Shown: positions 52,101-60,368 of the stretch, in pieces
How positions within the stretch are numbered: position 1 is the first letter of the stretch
Layout of the letters: each line of letters begins with the position of its first letter
Assembly (NCBI RefSeq): GCF_010820555.1
Contig: NZ_JAAIKD010000002.1
Location: forward strand, 62,001-126,000
Length of the DNA stretch: 64,000 bases
Source of the DNA: Psychroflexus aurantiacus
GTDB taxonomy: Bacteria; Bacteroidota; Bacteroidia; Flavobacteriales; Flavobacteriaceae
Reading direction: 5' to 3'
Translations under genes and position numbers: made by a program
Notes under the pieces: model-generated
What the model was told of the DNA's origin: nothing
Database searches by the model: none
Seen by the model: only the letters and a program-made list of their open reading frames with translations

Positions 52101-53439
52101 AAGCCCCCTTAAAGGTTATTTTATCTTTCAGTTTTTGGATTTCTGAAGAGGTTTTATCACTGAATTCGTTGGCTCGCTGCCACATCCTAAAGGCTACAAA
52201 CTCAACAATAATGACTGCGCCATCTATAATAATCCCAAAGTCTAGGGCTCCCATGCTCATCAAGTTGACATCCACTCCAAAAACATACATTAAACTAATG
52301 GCACACAGAAAACTTAAAGGGATTATGGAAGAAATGACCAAGCCAGCTCTCCAGTCTCCAATAATGAGGATCACGATTAAAGCAACCACCAGGAAGCCTA
52401 AAAACAGGTTTTCTGCAATTGTGGACGTGGTGCGTTCAATGAGTTCTGATCTGTCCAAAAAACCGTTGATGTAGACTCCTTCTGGTAAAGTGTTTTCAAC
52501 CTGAGCTATTCTTTCTTTCACCGCAGTAATGACACTTTGAGAATCTGCCCCTTTTAACATCATAACCTGACCTAACACCTTTTCCCCCTCACCATTACCT
52601 GTTATGGCGCCAAAACGTCTGGCATGACCAAAACCCACTTCTGCGATGTCCTCAATATATATGGGTAGGTTCCCGCGTGTGGTAACCACCGTGTTTTTGA
52701 TATCCTCAAGATCTGAAAACAGACCTTCTCCCCGAATAAAATAGGCTTCGCCATTTTTTTCGATATAACTTCCTCCTGCAACAGAATTGTTATCCTCCAG
52801 CGCTCGGAAAACTTCAGAAAAACTAATTTCATTGGCTTGAAGGCGCTTGGTGTTGATGCTGACCTCATATTGCTTCAAATAACCGCCCCAGGAATTGATT
52901 TCAACCACCCCTGGAATACCGGAAAGCTGCCGTCTCACAATCCAATCCTGAATAGTTCTCAGTTCTCTGGCATCATACTCGTCTTCATAACCAGGTTTGG
53001 TTTCCAGCGTATACTGGTATATTTCTCCTAAACCTGTGGTTATGGGGCCCATAAAAGGAGTTCCAAAACTGGATGGTATTTTCCTGGCGGCAGATTTTAA
53101 TTTTTCTGCGATTAATTGCCTGGGCAGGTAGGTTCCATAATCATCTTCAAATATAATGGTGACCACAGAAAGCCCAAATTTGGATACCGAACGTATTTCC
53201 TTGACTCCGGGTAAATTTGCCATTTCCAGTTCTACCGGGTAGGTGATAAACTGCTCGACATCACTGGTAGATAAATTACGCGACGTGGTGATGACTTGCA
53301 CCTGATTGTTGGTGATATCGGGCACTGCTCCTATGGTCACATTCATCAGGGCATACGCGCCAAATCCAATGATACCACAAACAAACAGAACAATGAGAAA
53401 TTTAGATTTTAAACTAAATTCTATGATTTTTGATAGCAT
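49114..53439 (-). CDS. CusA/CzcA-type heavy-metal RND pump fused to a TolC-like outer-membrane component
   Basis: A 1441-residue fusion. Residues about 1-1040 form a heavy-metal-efflux RND transporter: twelve TM helices, NVTIGAVPDITNNQVQV near the N-terminus, and the TM4 proton-relay segment GALDFGIIIDGAVIIVEF of the HME subfamily. A further hydrophobic stretch (about 1047-1061) ends in GLAQ (Q1063), like a signal peptidase site. The last 378 residues (from D1064) are an outer-membrane-factor protein with the paired long-helix repeats (LQQSYQNYLVAVDKL and ARRKFEEGESNYLE). Normally these are two genes. Separation by cleavage is plausible but inferred. Confidence 0.92.
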   Translation of the reverse strand: MLSKIIEFSLKSKFLIVLFVCGIIGFGAYALMNVTIGAVPDITNNQVQVITTSRNLSTSDVEQFITYPVELEMANLPGVKEIRSVSKFGLSVVTIIFEDDYGTYLPRQLIAEKLKSAARKIPSSFGTPFMGPITTGLGEIYQYTLETKPGYEDEYDARELRTIQDWIVRRQLSGIPGVVEINSWGGYLKQYEVSINTKRLQANEISFSEVFRALEDNNSVAGGSYIEKNGEAYFIRGEGLFSDLEDIKNTVVTTRGNLPIYIEDIAEVGFGHARRFGAITGNGEGEKVLGQVMMLKGADSQSVITAVKERIAQVENTLPEGVYINGFLDRSELIERTTSTIAENLFLGFLVVALIVILIIGDWRAGLVISSIIPLSFLCAISLMYVFGVDVNLMSMGALDFGIIIDGAVIIVEFVAFRMWQRANEFSDKTSSEIQKLKDKITFKGASKMLNSAIFGQVIILIVFIPILSLSGVEGKMFKPMALTFSFALVGAMILCLTWVPVASSFILKANSKPFRFSTKFMDGIKRMYLPSIRWALDHTKVVLISAVLIIALGIFTFSRMGGEFVPTLDEGDFVIQPVLKTGKSLSSTIERTTEIEKILIEKIPEVEQVVSRIGAAEVPTDPMSMQDADVIVTLIPKSDWRGGMTKTKLAGEIKKALAVFPGMELQFTQPIEMRFNELITGVRSDIAIKIYGEDLDVLAEKGDEIKELIEDVEGAADIFVEKIVGLPQLAVQYNRDKIARYGLNIKDVNAIVAAGFAGKSTGVVFEGQKRFDLVVRLEETQRQGINDLKTLRIDTPNSGKISLSEVADISYKEGPAQISRDETKRRIVVGVNVRNSDLETVVSKIRDLVNDNIDLPVGYTITYGGQFENLRSAKERLTLAVPIALILIYILLYFALKRHRDSLLIYTAIPFSAVGGVFLLWLRGMPFSISAGVGFIALFGIAVLNGIILVEYFKDILKKQNQLSMKHIIDATQDRLRAVLLTASSTALGFLPMAISTGAGAEVQRPVATVIIGGLVTSTLLTLIVLPVLYAVTIKKSNVTFKGKTALLIILFLGTGFSGLAQDREFETLKTEMLENNNKLKSAQLRAEGAKAGEGEAFTFDKTKLFKNYDETVFAPPDNISLFTAWGISQAIDFPTVYSSKLKLNKVKTALAETQYSITELKQIKALQQSYQNYLVAVDKLSIYDSIYKVYSEFAYMARRKFEEGESNYLEKITAESKTNQIELEIQQIEHNRTASRADIKSLLQTEDTLILKGDQLRKLELDQPTDKSQNLSLSALVQDQKLSERTSALAKNQLLPGLSASYSVRGNSALDQNFEVYQIGVSIPLLFFGDRSKIKSAELMEQAKQAEVEDAKIILEQRQKQLISQLSVQQKALDNFENYQLKVAKEILTSAKRSYEAGEIDFFRYTQSIEDARRIQLDYLSKLREYNQSIIALNYLLLN

Positions 53440-53487
53440 GATGTATTAAATAGGGGATTAACTATTAATTCAGTTTTTTGAGGAACT

Positions 53488-53871
53488 TTATTTAGATTTA
53501 GGAGGTTGGAGGATGTCGGGCAGGCTTAAAAAGGTGAAGCCCATTTTATAATCAAAATTATGTTTAATTTTTTCATCTGGCCTCATGCAGCCTAAAATGA
53601 AATGAGCCGGGTTAACGAAATAGAAACTTGAAGAAATGATCTGGTCTTGTTGGAATGGTAAATCTTCATGATCCTGGTGCTGATCTGCATGAGATTCTTT
53701 CTGGAAGCCATAATGTAAATACAGAAACTCAATAACGGAGTTATTGTACTGAGTTTTATGAAGCTCATAATGCTGGACCAGCTTAGGTAGGCTTCCCACA
53801 TTCAGGAGTCCTGAGCTCAACGGCTGTAAGCCAATGCTGCTTATTAAGAAATAAATCGCAAACAACTTCAT
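53488..53871 (-). CDS. Small exported His-rich protein at the head of the metal efflux cluster
   Basis: A 127-residue protein with an N-terminal signal-like segment (MKLFAIYFLISSIGLQPLSS) and a central His/Asp cluster (SHADQHQDHEDLPF; His61, His65, His68). No domain is recognised. It is 48 nt upstream of the RND-OMF gene on the same strand. I recall similar short proteins with an HxDHE-LPF motif ahead of CzcA-type genes in other Flavobacteriaceae. A role in periplasmic metal binding or sensing is inferred from the His cluster and location only. Confidence 0.65.
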   Translation of the reverse strand: MKLFAIYFLISSIGLQPLSSGLLNVGSLPKLVQHYELHKTQYNNSVIEFLYLHYGFQKESHADQHQDHEDLPFQQDQIISSSFYFVNPAHFILGCMRPDEKIKHNFDYKMGFTFLSLPDILQPPKSK

Positions 53872-54033
53872 AATTACAATATTACTGTTTTGAGTTGCTT
53901 TTAAGCTTAAGATTATCTAAAGATTACAAATTAGTCCAGGCAAAGCTTAACAAATCATTTTATTTAGTTCTACATAGTCAATGTATATTTTGCTTAAATT
54001 GTAAGCTTTTATTAATCAAACTCTTAAAAAAGT

Positions 54034-55611
54034 ATGGCAAATTCAGATATTTCTGTCATTGATTCGTTGCTTCATCAAAAAGAATATTTAGATAACGGGC
54101 GATTAGTGCCCTGGGAAGGAAAAATGGATGAAGTGCATTCAACCATTTCATCCACTAAAGAATACAAACCCACTCTTCTGGGAACGGTGCCGCATTTGGA
54201 TGAGGTAACCGCTCTGAATGTCTTAAATTCTGCTGTGAAAGCCTATGACCAGGGAAAAGGGGAGTGGCCCACCATGCGTGTAAAAGATAGAATTTTTTGC
54301 ATGACTTCTTTTGTAGAGATTATGAAAACCAAACGAGATGAAGTGGTTAAGCTACTCATGTGGGAAATAGGTAAAACGCTGGCAGATTCAGAAAAAGAAT
54401 TTGACAGAACGGTCGACTATATTTATGACACCATAGAAGATTATAAACAGCTGGACCGGGATAGTTCCAGGTTTAAAAAAGTAGATGGCATCAATGCGCA
54501 CATCAGAAGAGGTCCGTTAGGGGTTGTATTATGTCTGGGGCCCTACAATTATCCTTTAAATGAAACCTTTGCTTTGCTTATTCCTGCCTTGATCATGGGA
54601 AACACAGCAGTATTCAAACCTGCCAAACACGGAGTCTTATTATTGTCACCTTTACTGGAAGCTTTTCAGAAAAGTTTTCCAGCGGGTGTCATCAATGTCA
54701 TCTATGGAAGAGGAAGAGAGGTAGCGGCTCCCATCATGAAAACAGGAAAAATTGATGTACTTGCACTGATAGGGAATTCTAAATCTGCCATAGCCCTCCA
54801 GGACCAGCATCCCTATAAAAATCGATTACGACTTATTCTTGGTCTGGAAGCCAAAAATCCTGCTATTGTTCTTCCCAGTGCAGACCTGGATCTTGCTATT
54901 GATGAATGTATTAACGGAACTCTGTCCTACAACGGCCAGCGTTGTACAGCTTTAAAAATCGTGTATGTGCATGAAGACATCAAAGATGAATTCAATAAGC
55001 GATTTTCCAGGCGTGTGGATGAGTTAAAATTTGGTCAGCCCTGGGAAGAGGGTGTGAAATTGACGCCTTTACCAGAACCTGGCAAGCCAGCTTACATCCA
55101 GGAATTAATTGACGATGCAAAAGCGAAGGGAGCGAAAATTTTGAATGAAAAAGGAGGGCATACAACCGATAATTATATCTATCCGGCGGTGCTGTTTCCT
55201 GTAGATGAATCCATGCGGGTTTACCAGGAAGAACAGTTTGGTCCGGTCATTCCTGTCAAACCTTTTAAGGATATTCATGCTCTTCTGGACGAAATTGCAA
55301 AATCAAACTATGGTCAGCAAGTGAGTTTGTTCGGCGATAATGTAGAGGCGCTTGCTCCACTTATAGATGTGCTGGTTAATCTTGTATGTCGAGTAAATCT
55401 CAACAGTTCATGTCAGCGTGGACCCGATGTTTTGCCTTTTACAGGACGTAAAGATTCTGCCGTGGGTACTTTAAGTGTGCATGATGCCTTAAGATCGTTT
55501 TCTATCAGAACCTTTGTCGCCTCTAAAGACAATCCTAAAAACAACGAGATCATTCAAAAGCTATTAAAAAGCAACTCGTCCAATTTTGTAAATACAGATT
55601 ACCTGTTGTAA
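54034..55611 (+). CDS. gapN: NADP-dependent glyceraldehyde-3-phosphate dehydrogenase (GapN-type aldehyde dehydrogenase)
   Basis: A 525-residue aldehyde dehydrogenase family enzyme. Conserved parts are [24 protein letters not shown], the general-base Glu in [11 protein letters not shown], the catalytic Cys in [14 protein letters not shown], and [14 protein letters not shown]. The [10 protein letters not shown] type active site and RGP.LPF C-terminal phrase are characteristic of GapN, which oxidises glyceraldehyde-3-phosphate irreversibly to 3-phosphoglycerate, giving NADPH. Related semialdehyde dehydrogenases could also fit. It is monocistronic and ends in a double hairpin. Confidence 0.8.
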   Translation: MANSDISVIDSLLHQKEYLDNGRLVPWEGKMDEVHSTISSTKEYKPTLLGTVPHLDEVTALNVLNSAVKAYDQGKGEWPTMRVKDRIFCMTSFVEIMKTKRDEVVKLLMWEIGKTLADSEKEFDRTVDYIYDTIEDYKQLDRDSSRFKKVDGINAHIRRGPLGVVLCLGPYNYPLNETFALLIPALIMGNTAVFKPAKHGVLLLSPLLEAFQKSFPAGVINVIYGRGREVAAPIMKTGKIDVLALIGNSKSAIALQDQHPYKNRLRLILGLEAKNPAIVLPSADLDLAIDECINGTLSYNGQRCTALKIVYVHEDIKDEFNKRFSRRVDELKFGQPWEEGVKLTPLPEPGKPAYIQELIDDAKAKGAKILNEKGGHTTDNYIYPAVLFPVDESMRVYQEEQFGPVIPVKPFKDIHALLDEIAKSNYGQQVSLFGDNVEALAPLIDVLVNLVCRVNLNSSCQRGPDVLPFTGRKDSAVGTLSVHDALRSFSIRTFVASKDNPKNNEIIQKLLKSNSSNFVNTDYLL

Positions 55612-55621
55612 AACAACAGGT
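55601..55621 (+). terminator. First hairpin after gapN, overlapping its stop codon
   Basis: A perfect 9-bp inverted repeat (55601-55609 with 55613-55621) around AAA; the TAA stop lies in the loop region. A T run is lacking, so it may protect the 3' end rather than terminate. Confidence 0.6.
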
Positions 55622-55637
55622 ATAATATTTTAATCTT

Positions 55638-55668
55638 AAAGCAGCGTTTATACGCTGCTTTTGTTTTT
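55638..55668 (+). terminator. Rho-independent terminator after gapN
   Basis: A perfect 9-bp stem (55638-55646 with 55653-55661) around TTTATA is followed by TGTTTTT. It is the second of two hairpins in tandem after gapN. Confidence 0.85.
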
Positions 55669-55677
55669 ATAAAAGCG

Positions 55678-55685
55678 TAATTTTG
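55678..55685 (+). promoter_or_regulatory. Putative -7 box for the OstA-like gene
   Basis: TAATTTTG fits TAnnTTTG, 18 nt before the TTG start at 55704. A TTTTG lies 14 nt upstream, shorter than the consensus spacing, and falls within the gapN terminator tail. Confidence 0.45.
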
Positions 55686-55703
55686 TACTTCAATACTTAA
55701 GAT

Positions 55704-57428
55704 TTGAAACAGCTTACATTCTTTTTTGCTTTTTTGCTTTTCGGCAGTTCACTGTATGCTCAGGAAGTTAAAAAAATAGATTATACCGCAGACAGAACCC
55801 GGGTGGATCAGGATCAATATCCTGATGCTTTCATCTTGTCTAAAGTTCAAAACCAGGTGTATTTTATTCATGAAGGGATCGAAGTGTGGTGTGATCGCGC
55901 TGTGTTTTACCAGACTGATGATTTTTTTAAAGCCTTCGGAAATGTTAGAATGAAGCAGGGCGATACCATTAATATGACGAGTGAGTATGCTGAATACAAT
56001 GGGAATACTCAATTTGCCTTTGCCAGTGAAGAGGTAGTGCTGTCCACACCCAGTAATACGCTTACCACAGATTCCCTGTTTTTTAACAGAATCAATCAGG
56101 AAACCTTTTACAGGAGTGGAGGCAAGGTGCAGGATTCTGCATCTACCATTACGAGTGTGAAGGGAAGATATTTTATGAATCAGGAAAAGTTTTCGTTCAG
56201 GCAAAACGTGAAAGTGAGGAATCCTGAGTATAACATCGATTCCGATTATTTGGATTTTTATTCAGAACAGGGTCATGCTTATCTGTATGGACCTTCAACG
56301 ATTACCAGCGAAACCAGTGTGGTATATTGCGAGCGGGGGTTTTATGATACCCGAAATGATAACGGATTTTTTGTCAAAAATTCCAAGATAGATTATGAAA
56401 ACCGAAAACTGGAAGGCGATAGTATTTTCTTTGACAGGCCTTCTGGTTTTGCGTCAGCGACGAATAACATAAAAGTGACAGATACTCTCAACCAGTCTGT
56501 GATCACCGGTCATTATGCAGAAGTGTTTAGAATGAAAGATTCACTTTTTATTACTAAACATCCGTTGGCCGCTGTGAAGCAGGAGAATGATTCCGTATTT
56601 ATTGCAAGTGATACGTTAATGGTTACCGGTGAAGTTGAGGATAGAAACATTCGTGCCTTTTATGATGCGCGAATATACAAGTCAGATTTGAGTGGAAAAG
56701 CAGATTCCATTCATAGCAGCGAACGTACAGGAATTACTAAATTAATTGATAACCCGGTATTATGGTCTGGTGAAAGTCAAATTACAGGAGATACTATTTT
56801 TCTAATAAGCAATACTGAAACGGAAGAATTAGATTCTCTGAAAGTATTCTATAATGCCTTCATGATCAAGAAAGATTCCATTGAAGGCTTCAATCAAATC
56901 AAAGGCAAAGAGCTGTATGGCCTTTTTGAAGACAACGAAATTTACGAGGTGGATGTGATCAAAAATACGGAATCCCTTTTTTATCTAAGAGATGAGACCT
57001 CAGATCTGATGGGGATAAACAAGTCCATCTCTGCACGAATAAAGATACTGCTTGAAGACCAGGAGATTGTGGACCTTTATTATTACACCAATGTCGATTC
57101 CAATACTTATCCCAGTTCTGTATTTCCAGAGACTGAAAAAAAACTCAAAGGCTTCAACTGGCGAGGCGAAGAAAGATTAACTTCAAAATCAGACTTATTC
57201 AAAGGGAGAGACAGTCTTGTGTTACCAAAAATACAAGGCATTAAAGAGCCTGAAATTTATGAGGACTTCTTTGAAGGGGTACGCGACCTGAATCTGAATT
57301 CAACCTTGAAAGAATCCAATCTAAAATCGAAGCAAGATGTTGTTGAGCCTTCAGAAAAAGGAAATAAGAAACCCGAAGCACCTCAGGAATCACTGAAGTT
57401 AAAAGCCATACCACCCACCGATGAATAG
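55704..57428 (+). CDS. OstA-like LPS transport protein (LptA/OstA_2 domain)
   Basis: A 574-residue periplasmic protein. The signal peptide ends at SLYAQ. The rest is OstA-like beta-jellyroll sequence (WCDRAVFYQTDDFFKAFGNVRMKQGD, DYLDFYSEQGHAYLYGPSTI) repeated along the protein, as in LptA and the N-domain of LptD, which carry lipopolysaccharide to the outer membrane. The C-terminal about 90 residues are charged and low in complexity. The start must be TTG: an in-frame TAA lies two codons upstream at 55698 and no ATG precedes the signal. It overlaps the next ATG by 8 nt. Confidence 0.82.
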   Translation: MKQLTFFFAFLLFGSSLYAQEVKKIDYTADRTRVDQDQYPDAFILSKVQNQVYFIHEGIEVWCDRAVFYQTDDFFKAFGNVRMKQGDTINMTSEYAEYNGNTQFAFASEEVVLSTPSNTLTTDSLFFNRINQETFYRSGGKVQDSASTITSVKGRYFMNQEKFSFRQNVKVRNPEYNIDSDYLDFYSEQGHAYLYGPSTITSETSVVYCERGFYDTRNDNGFFVKNSKIDYENRKLEGDSIFFDRPSGFASATNNIKVTDTLNQSVITGHYAEVFRMKDSLFITKHPLAAVKQENDSVFIASDTLMVTGEVEDRNIRAFYDARIYKSDLSGKADSIHSSERTGITKLIDNPVLWSGESQITGDTIFLISNTETEELDSLKVFYNAFMIKKDSIEGFNQIKGKELYGLFEDNEIYEVDVIKNTESLFYLRDETSDLMGINKSISARIKILLEDQEIVDLYYYTNVDSNTYPSSVFPETEKKLKGFNWRGEERLTSKSDLFKGRDSLVLPKIQGIKEPEIYEDFFEGVRDLNLNSTLKESNLKSKQDVVEPSEKGNKKPEAPQESLKLKAIPPTDE

Positions 57429-58617
57429 TGATTTTTTAAACTTTCAGGCGCAGACGACCCCACATCCGTTAGGGATGGAAGTGAGCCATGCGGAAGGGTC
57501 CTTTATTTTTACGACTGATGGGAAGCGGTATCTGGATTTTGTTGCAGGAGTCTCTGCCTGTGGGCTGGGGCACAGGCATCCAAAGGTAATTGAAGCCATA
57601 AAAATACAACTCGACAAGTACATGCATGTCATGGTGTATGGAGAATACATCCAGTCGCCTGCGGTTGAGTTCACGAAGTTACTGGCCCAACATTTACCAG
57701 ACCCATTGTCTCAGACGTATCTTGTGAACAGTGGAACCGAGGCTATTGACGGAGCTATGAAACTGGCCAGACGAGCTACAGGCAGAAGTCAGATCATTGC
57801 CGCCAGAAATTGCTATCACGGAAACTCCTACGGCGCTTTAAGCCTGATGGATTATGAAGAGCGTATAGCACCCTTTCGTCCTTTGGTTGGTGATATTACT
57901 CATATTCAATTTAATAAGGACACCTGTCTCGATGTCATAACCAAAAATACAGCAGCTGTCATCCTGGAAACCATTCAGGGAGGTGCCGGCTTCATACTGC
58001 CGATAAATGACTATTTAAAAAAAGTGAAACAAAAATGCGAAGAGGTCGGTGCTTTGTTAATTCTGGACGAGATTCAGCCTGGATTTGGAAGAACAGGAAA
58101 GTTATTTGGCTTTGAACATTTTGAAGTGGTCCCTGATATTTTAGTGATCGGAAAGGCCATGGCTTCAGGCCTGCCTGTCGGTGCTTTTACGGCCTCTAAA
58201 GCCCTGATGAGCTTACTGAGTGATAAACCCAAGCTGGGTCATATAACCACCTTTGGCGGAAACCCGGTCATTGCTGCTGCCTGTCAGGCTACTTTGGAAG
58301 TTTTGACAAGCACTCCAGTCATTGAGCAGATTGAACAGAAAGAACTACTGTTTAGAAAATTACTTCAGCATCAACTGATTTCAGAAGTGAGAGGTAAGGG
58401 GCTAATGCTCGCACCAGTGCTTCAGTCTGAAGATGTGGCCAATCACCTGGTGCTGGAAGCCAAAGAAAGAGGCCTCATTTTATTTTGGCTCCTCTATGAA
58501 AAAAAGGCTGTCAGGATATCGCCACCCTTAACCATTTCAGAAGAAGAAATTGAGATGGGCTGTGGCATTATAATTGATGTACTTGATTCGTATCTCAATT
58601 CCGCAAGCGGTGAATAA
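57421..58617 (+). CDS. Class III PLP-dependent aminotransferase (acetylornithine/4-aminobutyrate type)
   Basis: A 398-residue PLP enzyme of the omega-aminotransferase group. VNSGTEAIDGAMKLARRATGR, YHGNSYGALSLM, LILDEIQPGFGRTGKLF and the PLP-binding Lys in VIGKAMASGLPVGAF are all present. Its length is that of ArgD-like proteins, but the neighbours are not arginine genes, so the substrate is unclear. It overlaps the OstA-like gene by 8 nt and precedes the TPR gene by 79 nt, an order conserved in many Flavobacteriaceae. Confidence 0.88.
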   Translation: MNSDFLNFQAQTTPHPLGMEVSHAEGSFIFTTDGKRYLDFVAGVSACGLGHRHPKVIEAIKIQLDKYMHVMVYGEYIQSPAVEFTKLLAQHLPDPLSQTYLVNSGTEAIDGAMKLARRATGRSQIIAARNCYHGNSYGALSLMDYEERIAPFRPLVGDITHIQFNKDTCLDVITKNTAAVILETIQGGAGFILPINDYLKKVKQKCEEVGALLILDEIQPGFGRTGKLFGFEHFEVVPDILVIGKAMASGLPVGAFTASKALMSLLSDKPKLGHITTFGGNPVIAAACQATLEVLTSTPVIEQIEQKELLFRKLLQHQLISEVRGKGLMLAPVLQSEDVANHLVLEAKERGLILFWLLYEKKAVRISPPLTISEEEIEMGCGIIIDVLDSYLNSASGE

Positions 58618-58696
58618 CTTGTGGATAACATTTTTAAAAATCTAAGTCTCTATTGGAAAAAGACACTTATCTTTCCCTAAATTTAAATCATTTTAT

Positions 58697-60058
58697 ATGC
58701 AATTAGGATCCTCTCATCACGATGACTTCGATTTTCCTATAGAGAAATTTGAAATGATGCTCAAGACCAATGAGGTCTTGTTTTTTGACGCTGCAGAATT
58801 TGAAAACATCATCGGTCATTATATCGATAGTGGGCGTCTGGCTTTGGCCAAAAAAGCCTTAAAGCTGGCTTTGGATCAGCATCCAAAATCGGTGAATTTA
58901 CTGTTGATGAAAGCAGAGCTCTACACCTTCGAAGATAAGTTTGACAAGGCTATGGAACTGCTCGAAGCTCTCAAATCCCTGGAGCCCAACAATGAAGAGA
59001 TTTACATTCTTATAGCCAACATATATTCCAAGCAGGATCTGCATTTACAGGCCATTGAAGTTTTGAAAGAAGCCTTGAATTTTGCAGATGACCTGATAGA
59101 AATCCATAGCATTATGGGTATGGAGTATCTGTTTCTGGAGGATTTCGAAAATGCCAAAGAGAGTTATATTCAGTGTTTGCAGAATGATGAAAACGATTAT
59201 ACCGCCCTTTACAATATCATATACTGTTTTGATTTTCTGAACCAAAGTGATGAAGCGGTTCAGTTCATTAAAAACTTCCTGGACCGTCAACCTTACTGTG
59301 AGGTAGCCTGGCATCAACTGGGGAAATTATACTTTGAACAAAAACACTATGACAAAGCTCTGGAAGCTTTCGATTATGCGATTATTTCCGATGATTATTT
59401 TATTGGAGCCTATCTTGAAAAAGGGAAAGTCCTGGAACGTCTAAAACGCTATAAAGAAGCTATTGAGTGTTACACCCTGACCCTTCAGATAGATGATCCT
59501 ACGGCTTTCGCCTACCTTAGAATCGGGAAGTGTTTTCTGAAACTCAACGATCCTGAAAAAGCTCTAAAGCACTACAAAAAGGCTTTACATGAAGACCCCC
59601 TTTTAGATAAAGTATGGCTGGCCCTTTCAGATTATCATGTCAAAATTAAAGACTATAAGATGGCGCTGTATTACATCAATAAAGCCATCAATATAGACGA
59701 GGAGAATGTCTTGTACTGGAAACATTTTGCCATCATCAACCTGGAGTTGGATAACATCAAGGATTCTGCTTTCGGCTTTAAAAAAAGTCTTGAGCTGGGT
59801 AATTACGAATTAGATACCTGGATTACGCGCATAGACATACTCATCCAGTTGAAACATTACAAAGATGCCCTACAGACGCTAAAGCAGGCAGAGGATTTTT
59901 TCTCTCATTTTGCAGAATTAGAATACAGGTATGCCGGTGTATATTTCGAACTGGGAGAGCTGGAAGACTCTAAAGACCACTTCGAAAAAGCGATGTTTCT
60001 GGATCCGAGTTACAGCTTTGTGATGAAGGATCTGTTTCCAAAATTTAAGCTGGGATAG
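58697..60058 (+). CDS. TPR repeat protein
   Basis: A 453-residue cytoplasmic protein made almost entirely of tetratricopeptide repeats (for example GRLALAKKALKLALDQHPKS, HYDKALEAFDYAIISDDY, DPEKALKHYKKALHEDPLLD). There is no signal peptide or catalytic domain. TPR solenoids act as protein-binding scaffolds; no partner is evident. It follows the aminotransferase gene and is followed by a 20-bp imperfect hairpin. Confidence 0.85.
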   Translation: MQLGSSHHDDFDFPIEKFEMMLKTNEVLFFDAAEFENIIGHYIDSGRLALAKKALKLALDQHPKSVNLLLMKAELYTFEDKFDKAMELLEALKSLEPNNEEIYILIANIYSKQDLHLQAIEVLKEALNFADDLIEIHSIMGMEYLFLEDFENAKESYIQCLQNDENDYTALYNIIYCFDFLNQSDEAVQFIKNFLDRQPYCEVAWHQLGKLYFEQKHYDKALEAFDYAIISDDYFIGAYLEKGKVLERLKRYKEAIECYTLTLQIDDPTAFAYLRIGKCFLKLNDPEKALKHYKKALHEDPLLDKVWLALSDYHVKIKDYKMALYYINKAINIDEENVLYWKHFAIINLELDNIKDSAFGFKKSLELGNYELDTWITRIDILIQLKHYKDALQTLKQAEDFFSHFAELEYRYAGVYFELGELEDSKDHFEKAMFLDPSYSFVMKDLFPKFKLG

Positions 60059-60119
60059 GTTTTATATTCTGAGGCTTTCCTCTAATTAGTTTATAAACAC
60101 TATATAATCTTTCCAAGTT

Positions 60120-60168
60120 CAATTGGGGCTTAGTCAAACGAGTTTAAAGTTTGGTTAAGCTCCAATTG
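60120..60168 (+). terminator. Imperfect hairpin terminator after the TPR gene
   Basis: A 20-bp stem with G-T wobbles (60120-60139 with 60149-60168) around a 9-nt loop. A run of T is lacking, so efficiency is uncertain, but the position is right. Confidence 0.6.
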
Positions 60169-60189
60169 TTGTCAGGGTCCAGCACAGTC

Positions 60190-60310
60190 GTTGTCTGGTC
60201 GAGGGCAGTCGAGACCTCGTTTTGTGTCTGCCCTCTTGAACAACCTCTCGACTTCGCTCGAGCCTGCCTGCCGGCAAAGCAGGGTGACATTCCTCCCGGC
60301 TTTTTGAATC
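60190..60310. repeat. GC-rich hairpin cluster, REP-like intergenic element
   Basis: Within a 310-bp gap between convergent genes lies a GC-rich stretch with nested inverted repeats: GAGGGCAG/CTGCCCTC (60201-60208 with 60228-60235), CTCGA/TCGAG (60247-60251 with 60258-60262) and the palindrome GCCGGC (60270-60275), ending in GGGTGACATTCCTCCCGGC. The motif CTCGACTTCGCTCGAG...TGACATT is reminiscent of dispersed intergenic repeats in flavobacteria, from memory. No coding sequence is evident. The rest of 60059-60368 holds nothing else I recognise. Confidence 0.5.
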
Positions 60311-60368
60311 CTTAGAAAACACCATGAGATCCAAGTGAAATTGTATTAGGATTGCATCTTTTTAATTT

